Origin: Heliocidaris erythrogramma | Taxonomy: Eukaryota > Echinodermata > Echinoidea > Camarodonta > Echinometridae | Assembly: GCA_025617745.1 (NCBI GenBank) | Contig: CM046858.1 | Location: 37,403,119 to 37,467,118 of the forward strand | Direction of reading: 5' to 3' | Length of the DNA stretch: 64,000 nucleotides | Part shown: positions 21,317-34,053 of the stretch, piece after piece | How positions within the stretch are numbered: the first letter of the stretch is position 1 | Layout: every line of letters starts with the position of its first letter | Notes under the pieces: generated by a model | What the model saw: only the letters and a program-made list of their open reading frames with translations | Database searches by the model: none | Told to the model about the DNA's origin: nothing | Made by a program: the position numbers and the translations under genes

Positions 21317-21913
21317 TAAAGGGCCCCTGCGACCAACGTAACCCAAATGCAAGTTGGTTGCTGTTGATGTGCAGGGATGCTTAAACTAATATTCTCTTAT
21401 TCAAACATCTAGATATGTTTCATAGTTTTTAAAATGTATTTTTTTGAAATATTTTTGCCAACCTCCTAAGCTCCATTCTAAAAGGAAGCTCCAGATCTCA
21501 TTCCTGCAGTGGCATCATTTGTTAATCATCAGTCAGCTACACTAATACTCTACAACAGACAGTGAGATGTAACTTCTCCCAGCTCAGCACATGCTCACAA
21601 TTGCATGCTTTCAAACAATACTACTATACAAGCATTGTATGGTCTATTAGAATAGATGGCCATCTCTGGCCAAGCTACATACCACTGTCTCTCCTAAGCT
21701 CACTAATGATTGACAGATTATGTCACTGCATCAATGAGATCTGGAGCATTTTTTAGGGTGGAGCTTAATTAGCATGTTTGAGAAAATGATTTCAAAAAAT
21801 ATTTTAAACTCTCTGAAACATATTTAGATGTTTGAATAACAAAATATGAGTTGTATGCATCCCTGCACATCAACAGATATCAACATGCATTTGGGTTGCA
21901 GGGGACCTTTAAA
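21317..21913. mobile_element. Fully palindromic MITE in the receptor relic
   Basis: The arms mirror each other almost from end to end: AAGG(G/T)CCCCTGC at the tips, then TTGATGTGCAGGGATGC, AAACATCTA and AGATCTGGAGC words inverted on the other side. Flanking TTTAAA occurs at both ends. It has no coding capacity. Confidence 0.75.
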
Positions 21914-22519
21914 TAGTTAAATTCAGTAACAAAATAGTACAAAGTGGCGTCCTCGTTCATACAATATTAGTGTGCGCAATCCAGTATCGTTTTCTTCAAA
22001 GAGCATAATCGACGTCTCAAAGTTCTTTTTTCTGTTTTGATAGTAAGTCAAACTATAACGTTCAGAATGTACAAACGTAAAGATATGAGGTACTCACCTT
22101 CTTATAAATTTCTCTGACAATATATCTCATGTTTGTTTGTACCATTTATCTTGTTTGTACAATTATATTGTTTGTGCCATTTATACTGTAAAAACACATT
22201 GTAGATGTGAAATAGGCAACAATAAATTGAAACTAAACTGAAACTAAACTAAAGTATTGTCCATGATAGATATGTTAAACCCTATTTCCTGTTTTGACTC
22301 TGCTTTACTCCACACAATACTTTGTGATAACATTTAACAAATTCATAGTGACGAAGCTTTTCGACCTGCACTCATCGGGTCACAACGCAGGAATGAGAGA
22401 ATACAAGAAAGTACAAAAGTCAAGGAAGTGTGTGTACAGGGTCCCGGATATGATCCGGGCACGCTAAAATAATCGAAGCACTTGTACAAACTCCTTTTGT
22501 CGGCACAATAGCGGATCGA

Positions 22520-22575
22520 ATTGTTGATATCAAGAATTGAATTCTTGATATCAAGAATTGAATTCTCGATATCAT
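22520..22575. repeat. Short self-complementary array of GATATCAAGAATTGAATTC
   Basis: TTGATATCAAGAATTGAATTC words repeat, each a palindrome overlapping the next. It can form alternative hairpins. Its role is unknown. Confidence 0.6.
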
Positions 22576-22639
22576 GAAATAGGATTAAATGTTAAAAGGG
22601 CTTGCCATACGACCATAAGATGTGCGGTGGCCTTTAGCC

Positions 22640-23060
22640 AAGCCAAATTGCTAAGTAAAATGCTCACTTATTTAATTTGAATACCGCCCTTGATTTCTTG
22701 AATGATCTTATTGTTGTGAAGGGAAAAAAGGCACAAAGGGTTGAAGTATTAAGCTCATATTGAGCCATTTCACTTTCATAATTTTTCATCACCTTAGGTA
22801 CTCATTTACTCAAAGTATCGGACATAATCATAAGCCTTAATAACTTGGTTTTGGCAATAATAAAAAAGACAAGTAAAGGATAAAAATTGTTTTCGTTCGT
22901 GAAAGGAAAATGAAGTGGTTCCTTGCCATTGCATGTCAATTGCTTTAACAATGAACTATCACTCAAGGTAAGAGTCGCCAAACAATCACGATCGATCATT
23001 TCTTTGAGTATGAATAGCAATTAATTGCTTTGTTCTTTGCGATATCATCTGTGAAAGTGT
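22640..23060. repeat. Old, diverged copy of the receptor upstream flank
   Basis: TGAAGTGGT, CATGTCAATTGCT, CAAGGTAAGAG and AACAATCA words occur in the same order as in the upstream flanks at 39480-39620 and 34370-34470. This fits its position next to the relic at 20465-22330. Confidence 0.55.
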
Positions 23061-23823
23061 AGTTTTAAATTGCACGAAACAAACCATAAGTTATGTAAAG
23101 TGTCATTATTTGAAGTGGCAATGGCCACTTTAGCGGGCTGGTTCGTTTGGTTCTCTATGTCATAGAAAATAAATCGCGTGCTGTTTTCTTTTTCTATTCC
23201 CCTTTCCCTACTTATGTTAACCCTGTAGCTTATAATGTGGATTGGAAGTTGATTTTAACAATCCATATAAAAGACTAATGTGCAAAGTGATCTGATTATA
23301 TAGAGAAACTTTCCTGAAATGCGAAGAACATTCTGTTAATATAACGAATTAAGATTTCAGTAATTATATGAAAATGAGAATAAAACCAGAGGCCAGCAAA
23401 GAAACCGAGGTTGTGAGAGCACTGGTCTCTGGCAAATGGTAAATTATAATTTTTGGAATACATACTATCGATTTGCGTTTTATCAGTAAATAAATGAAGC
23501 ATTTGCTTTCCCGACTTGAATTATAAACCACGATTTCAAATAAGTAGCTTTTATATTAGTAAATGCTTCTAACAGCCTTCAAAGCAAACAAAGATGGTAA
23601 TAAATCAAGCGGATATTCAGGCTTTTATGCTTTGTAAGTGATAATGATAAATACAACGTTGTGTTTAAGAATAAATTGAAGAAAAAAATATTTATTTGCT
23701 TTTATCAGCTGTACATTGTACTCCAGTGATAATTCATTCCAGATTATGCATTCTAAGGTACAAAATACGGATACATGTTGTGTTTGTGACAGAATTTACA
23801 ATTCATCCCTTCCCCCCCCCCCC

Positions 23824-23857
<34 letters not shown>

Positions 23858-24060
23858 TGATAGTAACATATTAGGAATGCGGAATATTTAGGTTCCCTAC
23901 ATTTCAAGATCATGTAACAGAGAACAGTCTTATCTATATAAATCATTTCACATTAGATAGCATTTTGCCCGGTCTATACATGCATACTGAAAGCTAGTTC
24001 TCGACGTTTGTTTTATCATCTTGAGACTTGAGATTTTTTTTTTCCTTCAGAAAAGCAGCG
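23061..24060. other. Unassigned, with C/CT/CA microsatellite
   Basis: A compound C-run, (CT)n, (CA)n tract lies at 23813-23858. No gene was supported. Confidence 0.4.
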
Positions 24061-24090
24061 GCAGCTGTCTAGTCAGATTGACCACACATA

Positions 24091-24142
24091 ATGGCAGCGC
24101 CGGGACAGGGGCACAGTGTGATATCCACAACTGACTGGAGTG
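24091..24142 (+). other. Possible first coding exon (MAAPGQGH...) before a GTAGGT donor
   Basis: An ATG in a GC-richer context opens a frame that reads MAAPGQGHSVISTTDW and meets GTAGGT, a plausible 5' splice site, at 24143. No downstream exon was identified and the protein is not recognised. About 60 bases of the sequence just downstream (24195-24255) recur inverted at 24552-24612, which argues that part of this region is repetitive. Confidence 0.15.
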
Positions 24143-24689
24143 GTAGGTATAATCCCGGGTATAATGGGGTGACCTACTGCGTACTTTACTGTACGCCGAG
24201 CTCCTTGGCTGATCAATCTGGTATAGTGGTAGTGGTACTACTGGCCTCCGCAGCTATATGGGGAGCCTTAGGTCTGCGCACCTAAGGTTTTGACGGGAAA
24301 AATAAACAAGAAATTCTTTAATATTCCTCTAAAGATTTATTTTATTTTATTCCTGATATTCTAAAGAGTAAGTTTGAAAAAAATTGCATCAAAATTAGAG
24401 CAAGAACAATGCCATTTTCACAAGAAACGGTGGCCTGGTCATTTCAAGTAATTCAATTTCAACATTGAATAAACAATCATGGTTCCCAATCCCATGTCCG
24501 CGCACTTATTCATTTACACGCAGTTCGGGAGTTTTAGACACTTAGTTGGATCCCGTGAACGGCTCCGTAGGCCAGTACTAGTACCAGATTGATAAGCCAA
24601 GGAGCTCATATAGGTAGGATCCATACCGTGTGTGGAGGCATATAATGAGGTATCAACCCCCCCCCCAAAAAAAAAAAAAAAAAATACAT

Positions 24690-24876
24690 CTAAAATAAAT
24701 ATCGCCATTTCTCACATACTGTGAGTCATGCAAACCATCCTCAGAGTCAGAGTTTGCTAAAGGGATTACCTTCCACTCCAGGATCAACTAAGATTGTAAA
24801 AATTGATTGACTATAAAAAAAAAACACAAACTGGCAGGTGTGATCAGGTTTTTTTTTTTTACTTGCACATGTAAGT

Positions 24877-24909
<33 letters not shown>

Positions 24910-25135
24910 GAATACCCATGCAAGGTAAGGTTTGTGTAGTCCCATATATACAAGTTACACATGCCAGGTATAAACAAACCTGATCACGCCTGCCGATTTC
25001 TGTTTTCTTTTTTAGTCATTCAATTTTTACAATCTTAGTTGATCCTGGTAGGCAACCCCTTCAGCAAACTCCGAAGGTGGTTTGCATGGCTCACATTATG
25101 TGAGAAATGGTGATGCGTGCGTGTATTTAGATATA
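24690..25135. mobile_element. Foldback MITE with (AT)n loop
   Basis: CCATTTCTCACATA at 24706 is inverted at about 25098-25111. Inner words (TTTGCATG/CATGCAAA, GATCAACTAAGATTGTAAAA, TGATCAGGTTT) are mirrored all the way to a TATATA loop at 24878-24907. Arms are about 190 bases. It is non-coding. Confidence 0.75.
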
Positions 25136-25352
25136 GACTTTTTGGCTATTATAGCTAATATGCCCAGTAATCCTCAAATTGGCAAGAATCCTACCTAGGA
25201 TATAAAAAAAACCCAGCAGAACGGACGTAGAAAGAGAATACTCCGACAGTCTGACCAGACGCCTTTACCACTAGACCACGAGCAATTGACAGTGAATCTG
25301 TTCTTGCTGCACTGACTATATACCTCCGCTCCATACAAATCTTATCGGTATC

Positions 25353-25470
25353 CGGTCAAAACGTCCCCGCGTCAAAACGTCCCCGCCTTGCCACGACCAA
25401 AACGTCCCCGGGTAGCGTACCAAAACGTCCCCGTGTAGCGTACATGTACCAAAACGTCCCCGCCCTGCCT
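25353..25470 (+). repeat. Short-unit array of CAAAACGTCCCCG
   Basis: Five copies of CAAAACGTCCCCG are spaced by 3-14 bases. It belongs in style with the other word-like arrays of this window, with a different unit. Confidence 0.8.
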
Positions 25471-26324
25471 CTGGCTCAATTTTTGCGTCATTCGCTCTTT
25501 CTATGGCTGCTTACTCTTATTTTTTTTCTTCTGCAAAGTATAACTAATTAAAAGACAAAGTTTGACTCACGAGTGAACTTGCTTTAAAAACCCTAAAACC
25601 GAGTGCATGCCTCCACAAAACTGGAAAACTCGGCCACACATCGGCCAGTATAGCATCAGCACCATCTTCCATCATCCGGCGTTGGTACGTACCACGATCC
25701 TTATTCTTGAACTTTCACTTGGATATTTTTGGGTCTCATGTCGGCTTACAACGGAGTGACAACTTTGACTGTTAATTGTTTTATGACTAAAATATACATT
25801 AACCAAATCACGCAACTTCGTAATGTGTTTTTATTTTATTCGTTTTTAAACTCTTAATTCTGTATCACACCAGCATTGCGTGCTTATAGGTTAAGAGCAG
25901 TTCACAAACACTGAGAAACGTTTATCCTAATATGTATTTAATAGGCTCCCTCCGCCCCCACCCTTGTCCAACCCTGGATCCGCCCCTGCATAAATTCATC
26001 CCCAAATAACTTAATCCCACATGTTTTTGATTATTATTATGGAGTTATAGAAAACCCTAAATATAGTTTTGGTAAAGATTAAACAATGTTAATTACATGG
26101 GATGCGTAAGAAGTTTCGTTAGCCTACCATTATTTTTCATGAATCAAGAATTTGTGAAAATGTGAATTAAATTGGACCGTTAAATCAAATTGAGCACCAT
26201 CTCTTTTTGGTAACATTAAAATAGTATACACAAGAATGAAGTCATGATCCGTTTTGGTTATAATACGAGGTCATTAAAAGTCTGCCCCACTCTCCCCTCT
26301 CTCTCGCTCTCTCTCTCTCTGCTA

Positions 26325-26383
26325 TCTATCGGGTGTCGGTCTATCGGACCCGCTAACTATCGGACCTTCTAGCTATAGGGATG
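26325..26383 (+). repeat. Short-unit array of CTATCGGACC
   Basis: Three or four variants of CTATCGGAC/CTATCGGGT follow a CT microsatellite (26290-26320). The array ends exactly where the orphan receptor 5' end begins. A related array (CGATAGACCGCGG) lies near 5045-5090 on the opposite strand sense. Confidence 0.65.
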
Positions 26384-26513
26384 ACCCCGATTCTTCTTGT
26401 TCATCGTCACACCAGAATATGTTATCATTTGAAATTGCATGATGGAAATATGCTTGCAAAGTAAAGAAAATTAGAAATATTTTCACAACGAAGGTAAGGC
26501 GTCCAACGAACAT
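26384..26513 (-). pseudogene. Orphan 5' end of a receptor gene (signal peptide plus first residues)
   Basis: From the ATG at 26513 the minus strand reads a clean signal peptide (MFVGRLTFVVKIFLIFFTL...) and the first mature residues including FWCDDEQEES, matching FWCNDEQEES of the intact copy. Homology stops at 26384 in a short-unit array. The upstream side carries the full upstream flank. Without the rest of the ectodomain it is a truncated gene, although the open frame is undamaged as far as it goes. Confidence 0.85.
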
Positions 26514-27812
26514 TTTGCCGTGGTAATGTCGAATCTCACTCGAAAAAATTGACGTACGTGGAAGATTTACGAATTTGTGCCTAAAAATCGGAACAACAGG
26601 TTATCTTATGATTTAAAATGACACTCCTTATCCTTTGAATGACCTTATTGGTGCGGAAGAAATCTTACCTGATAATGCTGGCGGATCCTCTTAAGGCATC
26701 ATGTACATATTTTTTCATCGTATTTGTCACTTGAGGTAATCACTAGTTGAAAGGTGATAATGATAATAACACAAAATCAGACAGATTACAAGATGTATAG
26801 TTAAAGGAAGGGTAATTAACAGAAGGTATGTTTTTATAACTGAAAGTAAAACGTGAAGTGGTATCTTGTCATAACAGGTCATGTGCTCTGAACAATTAAT
26901 CATTCTCCAAGGTAAAAGTGTTTTAAGCAACCAATCATTTTTCTTCAGTATGAAAAGTAATTAATATATTTTTTCTTTTGTGTCATCACTGTTTAATCCC
27001 ACAAAATGTATAATGCCTAAACATGTTCAATTGGCAATGTAATTATTTTCTTTTTTATTTATATTTGCACTTGAGACGTACGATAATTGCCCGTTGCCGT
27101 GCCTGGAAAATGCCTGCAAATTGCCTGCAAATTGTTTTTCATCAATGTTTTTCATTAACCAGGTGCGGACTGCGAGTGAAATTTCGAAGGGGAATTTCTG
27201 TCAATGTGACGCGCCGGCAGGATATGCATTCGCAAACCCGTCCAAGTTATTCTCATCGACCTTATTATGATACAGTATTGTTAATTTGGCGAGACCGGCG
27301 TTCAACGAGTCCATTGGCGTGCGGGAGTCGTTTGCTCGAAAATCAACTTTAGGATGTTTGCACGGGCGTAGACACTCATAATATCCGTTGTTAGTGGGGG
27401 GGGGGGGGGGGTGATCTATTCATCACTAACAACAGAAAATGTGTTCGTATCTACGCCACTGTATGTGTGTTTAGTGAAACTGATATACTGATATGAAAAA
27501 TGCATAACTTTTTATCACCCGCAATGAGACTATCAGCCGACCGGCCCCAATTAAGGCAGAAATAGCACGCAGCTCGCGGGGAAAACTCCCCGAATTCTCC
27601 ACGGCCAGGCCGCCTGTACACAAATTATACAAAACTTATCGCTGACGTCATACGGGGTACGACCAATCCCAGACATGTTTTAGTGAATGAGATTAAAGTC
27701 AGTTCTATAGTTGATCAATATCAAGTTCTGTCCATCAATTATCAACCAAGATTTGGATCATTCATTTACCTCAAAATACTATTATCAATTTGTCAAAGAG
27801 ATTTCAAAGGTA
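26514..27812. repeat. Receptor upstream flank, copy over the orphan 5' end
   Basis: It corresponds to 39160-39930 and 45079-46445. Shared words include CCTTTGAATGACCTTATTG, TTACCTGATAATGCTGGCGG, CCGTGCCTGGAAAATGCC, ACTGATATACTGAT and GGGGAAAACTCCCC. It includes a candidate 5' UTR exon ending at 26669 (minus strand) with donor GTAAGA. Confidence 0.8.
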
Positions 27813-29877
27813 ACATACGGATAAACTTTATATACATCTAGGTTACAAAAAAAAACATTATTATTCAATCAGTCAGAGTAATATACACTGTATTTTACTT
27901 AAAATTGTAATGTGAGACTGAAATTACTTTTCATTTGGGGTAAAATGTGTTAAACATTGCGATCAGTACAGTGATAAAAAAAGAAAAAAAAGGAGGTGAT
28001 ACCTCTACTAGAGTATACTGTAATATTCATTCATAAATGTGCAGAATATGTGTTTTTTTATGGCCAGTGTGCAGTCTTTCCTGTCAAGTGTCTATATGTA
28101 CAACCACTTCAAGGTGTGTTAATGTTTTTATAAAAGAAATTAAAATTTATGATTCGAATCATAGTTATCCGAAACAAATATATGAATGAAGGCTGTTATG
28201 AAAGAATGTCATCAAATCATTAAAAACGTTGACTCTGCGGATAGAAAATGGAGAGCGACATCTGCTCGTTATCAGTATGATGCTCTGATCATTTTATGAA
28301 ACAGGTTTTATAGAGATGACGCTTATCTTGCGCCTATAGGGTGCATTTAGGGGTACCCATTTTATAATTGAGGTATTAGAGAAACTAGATACTATTACTA
28401 TACTTGAAAATTTCAGATGGTAAAGGTCACGAATAGGCATGATGGTGATATAAGTAAAATAGAAATGCAAGACCTGTTCTTAGATAAAAAGTACCTTCGA
28501 AAAATCAACTCAAGCGCAATTTCAAAAGCTTATTGTATTGATTATAGAAGTCATGTTACTTAATACTTAATATGCCATCGCAATGTTGGCACACCATTCT
28601 AAAGGTGATGGCAAGGGCTATTGAAATAGCTCTAAAGGGTCTCTGAGGCCAAAAAAGAATAAAATGTATACAGTTAGATTGTATAAAATTAACCCCAAAT
28701 AAATTTACCCGGCATTCTACAGGTTAGCCGCTAAGGATTTTGAAGAAAACAAAAGACAGCGTAAACGATCGACGCGCGGAACTCAACTCCAGTTGAGTTA
28801 CGCGCGAGCAGAATACATTTTAAATATCGAATCGAAACTTGATTTGGCGCTTTAGCTTAGGGATTATACAACCCAGATAAAACATCATATGGATGAAGTA
28901 TACAACGCAAACTGTTTTTATCGAACTGAAAATTTATGGAGAATCTACAACTCAAACAAACCAACAGATGAATCAAGTATTCAACACAAAACGTTTAAAT
29001 CGATGTATCGTTAGGTGAGCTATCGTGATCGATCGACTAGTCTTTGCTCAAGTTTTATTGATATTAATTTTGGGGGTATTTTATTTTCAAAAATCAATAT
29101 CTACTGTATGCTTTCACCGTTGAATGTCGTGTTAAGTTTTCTGGGGTCGAATTTGTGTAACTATACACACATTATTTTTTTTCAGGCATCAGGTACCCTT
29201 TAAAGTTGATTTTTTTTTCTCCGAAAGTAGTTTTTATCGTGTTTATGTACATGTAAGTGCTCCAGACAGACTTATTAAGCAAGGACGTAAAGAAATGTGT
29301 TATTATTCTAAATTAACCTCAAATTATAGTATGATATAGATTTCAAAATTTTCGTAACTCTACTTAGGGGGCTAGCGTTAATGTAATATAATACTGGATA
29401 TTTCTTTTTCTTTTTTCCTTTTTTTAAATTGAATTCTCACTACACTAGACGTATAGTTGCTGGGAACGTGGATTTTCTTCAAACAGAGGTTCTATTTTTT
29501 AGTAAAAGGCAGACAAGGTTGTCCGGAATTAGTGATACTGTACTTCGGGGGGGGGGGGGGTAGAGAGGGGCGTGTATCAAAGTACAAACGCGAGGAAAAA
29601 TTGAGTAAACTTTTGGTTTGTTCAATCAACGCATAACAGAGTGTCTGAAATGTACCCAATAGGCCCTACATAATAGCTGCTCATAACAACCAGAGACTGG
29701 AAACTTGGCAAGGGTCTGCTCAAGGCTTTATATTTAAGCAGGGAGATGGAAGTTTTAAAAAGTTTTTAAAACTCCCATCTCCCTGATTTAAGTTTCAATA
29801 GTTGAATCTGTCCCTTCAGTCTAGGTAAAATATACATGTAAAAGGTGACCTGCTTTTACATGACATGTGTCACGGTG
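27813..29877. other. Unassigned AT-rich sequence
   Basis: No gene was supported. It includes a G run near 29549 and a small perfect hairpin around 29744-29785 (GGGAGATGG...CCATCTCCC). Confidence 0.4.
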
Positions 29878-30590
29878 TTGCAGGCGCAAACCCTTATCAA
29901 TCATTAGGCGTAACAAAGGGTCTGAACAGTAGACTGCATCTCAAAGGCTGAGTAGCAACATAGTGAAAAAGTTAGGCTATGCTCAAGACCTTAAGGAAGT
30001 TTGTATCAAAATAGCTATGTACCTGCAGACTAGGCCTTTGTCAATATACAGTGTATAGCATTACAATAATTTTTTTTAACCCCTTCACATTTGGCGCTGG
30101 GTCGACTGTAGGTCTGGTATATAGACTGAATAACCTTAAAATGGTGTCCCAAAGTCTCAATTTGGGGATTTTTCATGAACAAATTAATGTAATCAAAATA
30201 AAAGGCTTTGTTTGTAAGTTCATGATTAAAGTCATAAGGATACGTGTTCAAGTTTGCAAGGGGGTGTGCGTCTCTTGCCCGAATATCGAATTGGGTGTTT
30301 TCAATAAGCAACAAAATTATGTAAAGCGTTTTCAAATACACTTTTGAGATGCGTCTGGGCAAATTTCATGTCACAAATAAAGTGAAACTGCGTGAATATT
30401 GATAGCACTTTTGCGCTGCAGATTGACAATGGCGTGTACATGAATAACTTTTCTATCCCGTTATAATTCTCTGCGGATTTTACACGAACCATACCTAAAT
30501 ACAATCAAGTCTCTCACCCCCGCCCCGGAAAGTTTGAAGACTAAGAAAATTGTTAAAGAAAATAATGAGTAAAAGGGTTCAACGCCCAGT
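29878..30590. repeat. Spacer block of the tandem unit
   Basis: It matches 47285-47700 joined to 49080-49410, and also 59250-59387, 61540-61850 and 63475-63840. Shared words include ATCAATCATTAGGCGT, TAGACTAGGCCTTTGTCAATA, TTTTTCATGAACAAA, GCGCTGCAGATTGACAATGGCGTG. Here the block is more compact because the segment carrying the Tc1-like palindrome and GA tract is absent. Confidence 0.8.
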
Positions 30591-32238
30591 TTAGGCTCTG
30601 ACGTGCGCTAAAATTAACACACAGTCAAACCACAGGTCCCCAAAAATTTCCAGTTTTGCTTGACTGGGTCAGTCTCTGAATACATAATGAGCAGGAATCC
30701 CAAGGAACATTCAATTTCCAAGAGGTTGATTGAACTCGTTAACATTTACCGATTGTCATGATTTACACATCAAATAAAAGAGGAGGAATTAGATATTCAT
30801 GACATACTCAATTTGTCTATGAAAAATATGACAAAATTGGTGAAAATAATGTTATTTTATGACCAAAAATTGGAAACGAAACGAAAAGTAAACCTGTAAA
30901 ATACTCACATAGTTTTATTATGAGCCAGGTTGAATTTGACACGAGTGCGAAGGGAAATATGTCTATACTTTACAAATATTTAAATAATATGAATGTACAC
31001 TTTATGACAGGGTCAGGATCCAGCAAAATGTAACCGAAGTACACATTGTGTCCTTCAAACAGTTGATTCCAGCACTCTGATTGGTTACTTCACAAGCCCT
31101 TTCCCCAAAATAGATCAACATGTTTGTCACAGCCAGGACCATGTTTGCACAAGAGGTCAAGAGTTCACCCAATCGGTGGAATGTGCTTTCAAATATCGCG
31201 CCCTAATCTTGCAGGGTGGCCTTGTCAGCCAATCAAAGTGCTAGGATTCTATGGTCTTGACAATATTATCACTGTCAAGATATATTATGTACTTGGGTTG
31301 AATATTGCTGGATCATGAGCCTGTCATAAATTTATGGGTGTTTTGAATATGACAATGTAAAAGATGAAACTTCAACGCTTCCATACATATGCGTTTTAAT
31401 AGTGGATCATATACTTTTTATATGTATTTTATGGACTTGAAATCTTATAAAGAAAAGTGTTTTGTTTCACTATTTCATCACTTATAGTCAACTACTTATC
31501 ATTTGAAATATAACTTAAACAAGGTATGTCTGTGTTGATAAAGTATCCATTCATCTTTCCAGAAAATTTGATGACCATAGCATTAATATTTTTTGAGTTA
31601 ATGAACTTTGAATATGACCATGCAAAACAGCCCACTGGTTGCAAGGAGAGTGTGCCATTTCAGGCACTGCAAATAAAATCAGCCCTTTTTGCTCATTTGC
31701 ATACGACCTGCGGTCTGACTGCACATCTACTGTTCAAGTAGTACTGTAAAAGATCAAATCTCTAAACCGCAGATATTATTTAGGCAGAAATTCCCCGTGT
31801 TTTACAATAGACAATGTAAAGTCCCTACTCAGCAATTCAGGGGGACGGGGGATGCCTCTCCATGGAATCATTCTAGGGGTCTACCACCAACCCCCCCCCC
31901 CCCCCGAAAATTAGAAATACTCGATTCTTATTTATAAATGGTGTTTAACGCTTGGATGTGTCTAAGTGATCAGAATTGTTCTAAAAGGCTGTTCCAAACC
32001 GCGAAATGTTCTTCCTCCTAAATAACAAACAGAATTTCGTGACGAATGCACTAAATCGCGAAGTTTTTATGCTTCAAAATCTTCTCTCTTTTCCCCCTTT
32101 TTTATTACCTCATAATGCATAAAAATTTGTTAGGGTTTTATTACAGTTTATCTGACTTTGTGGTATTTTTCAAAGCTGCTACCTCGGTGATCATATGGTA
32201 CCCTGTTGTACCAGTATCAGTAGGTGTGGCAGCATTGT
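30591..32238. other. Spacer leading into receptor downstream flank
   Basis: Nothing coding was seen. From about 31768 it matches the downstream flank at 49478-50008 (TATTATTTAGGCA, ATGTAAAGTCCCTA, GATGCCTCTCCAT). A C run lies at 31890-31905. Confidence 0.55.
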
Positions 32239-34053
32239 TCAGGATTGGCCATTATTATGAGCTAGAATCCTCTGCCAGAAATCTTCACCGGGATCCCTTG
32301 GATCATCATAATGCGATTCCGATGTAGCCATTTTCCTGGTCTTTTGACTCATGTCTGGTTTAGCGTACAGGAGGTCCACGTCTGTTGACGGTCCTCGTAA
32401 GTTGTCTATCAACGGATCTGCAGGTGCTGTCTTTCGATTGCCTGCTGAAGATGATGACGACTTGCTCACACTGTACGGGGCAAAAAGACCTTTGTGGTCG
32501 TCGGATGGCAAACCTAACCCTTGAAACGACATCGGTATTACTTGAGAGGTTCTTGATATTTTGTCGTCATCCGGAGAAGATTGTCTTGCCAGGTGTAGAC
32601 GCTCTCCAGTAGGAAGAGCTTGCTCTAGAGGACTTCCCATGCAATTTACGAAGGGCGTGCATATCATGTCGTGTCTCGCAGGGAGCATCCTGACATTCAT
32701 TTGGCATTCTTGCGAGGACAACATGGGTGCCTTATTTGGATCAGATTCTTCCCTGTCTGATGTGCGCCGACAGGGCACATCTCGACCAGTTGTCATTTCG
32801 ACAGACTCTTCATCGGTATTACCAAAGGTTGTGGCTTTCATTCGAAAAATTTAGATTCGTCTCACTTTGACGATCATATTGCTTCCTCTGATTTTGCACA
32901 GGTATTTACCAAATTGAATAACCATGCTCAACGCAAATGTAAGGACTGTAATTACGACAATGATAATCAGTATATTCCGTTCACTTTCATTATGTGTTCT
33001 GCTCTCATTTACTTCTCCATTACCACACGTTGTGGAAGAACTGATAATTAGTAGGGCTGTCCTGACTTGTTGCAGGTGACGTCGATGTTGTATCAGTAGC
33101 TTCAGTCAACTCTCTTCCTGTAACATTTACGTTATTAAGTGTTTCACATCTATAAGCATTTGAGTCTCCAGATAAAGTCGATGAGACTGAAACGAACGTT
33201 CAGTAAGATTTAACGGTGTTAGTGATTTGCCATCGAAAATGTACCTTGTAAGAGACACATTCTCTTTTCCTAAGCAGTATATAAAAGCTGAAACGTCGCC
33301 TCCCTTTGTTGTATTATATTGATTTGCTGTAAGAAAATCACATCTCTTGGTCGAATTTCCTCCCAAATGAGAAATTGCACATTGTCTTGGCACAGTACCC
33401 GCATCATGCAGCTTTTCAGGAGGAACAAAAATGCTATATTTGTTGGTGATATTATATTGACCCCCGACATTCATCTCAGAAGTTTCATGTTCATATAAAA
33501 TCTGATCTCCTGCTACAATTGCTGCTCGATCTGCAACGTTCACCTGCACCCATTGACAGGACATCTGCAATTTTTCACTCCCCTTGTTGAAATGTGTCGT
33601 GCAGATTGGCTCTGTCTCGTCAATGGTTAAATTAAGGTGGAAAACGGTGCATAATGGCCGTCCTCCTTCATACGTTTTCAGAGTATGCAATCCACTATCG
33701 TTTTCAGTGAGCATAATCGACATCTCAAAGTTCTTTGTTCTGTTTTCATAATAAGTCAAACTATGACGCCCATAATATAAAGAGGTAATCTCCGTTATAG
33801 ATATTAAGTTGAACCGTATTTCCAAATCTGACTCTGCTTTACTCCAGACAATGCTTTGTATTGAGGGGTTTTCTTCCAGGTTGAATAAGAATTCTACATG
33901 GATCGTTTGCCCGTTCATCGCGACCCTCGATTCTTCTTGTTCATCGCCACACCAGAATACGGTATCATATGAAATTGCATGATGGAAATATGCTTGCAAA
34001 GTAAAAAGAATTAAAAATACCTCCACAACGGAGGTCAGACGTCCACTGAACAT
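32239..34053 (-). pseudogene. Receptor-family copy 2, disabled by deletions and frameshifts
   Basis: The ATG is at 34053 (MFSGRLTSVV, signal peptide), not the longer open frame from 34134. The ectodomain is intact through module 2 (SEKLQMSCQWVQV) and into module 3 (YIFDGKSLTPLNLT). About 120 bases encoding the end of module 3 are then missing and the frame shifts, with a stop near 33127. The membrane-span region survives at about 32890-33000 in another frame, and the tail is open again from 32841 to 32239. A block containing the YCSLDDV motif is lacking, but LYAKPDMSQKTRKM and YDDPRDPGEDF remain. Apart from these lesions it is close to copies 3 and 4. Confidence 0.9.

Larger units (their letters stand above)
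20465..22330 (-). pseudogene. Receptor-family relic broken by three insertions
   Basis: The nucleotide sequence aligns with the ectodomain part of the intact receptor in four blocks: 20465-20575, 21122-21316, 21914-22094 and about 22246-22330. Recognisable words include AAATGAGAAACTAC, TAGCTTTTCAGGAGG, GACTCTGCTTTACTCC and CCATGATAG. The blocks are separated by a hAT element, a palindromic MITE and a short unknown insert. Neither the signal peptide nor the membrane span and tail remain. It adds one more ancient copy to the tandem family. Confidence 0.85.

Noticed and set aside
25225-25300. tRNA-like A-box (TGGTCTAGTGG) on the minus strand
   Set aside because: No B-box or acceptor stem is found at the right distance. 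At most it is a decayed tRNA-derived repeat.
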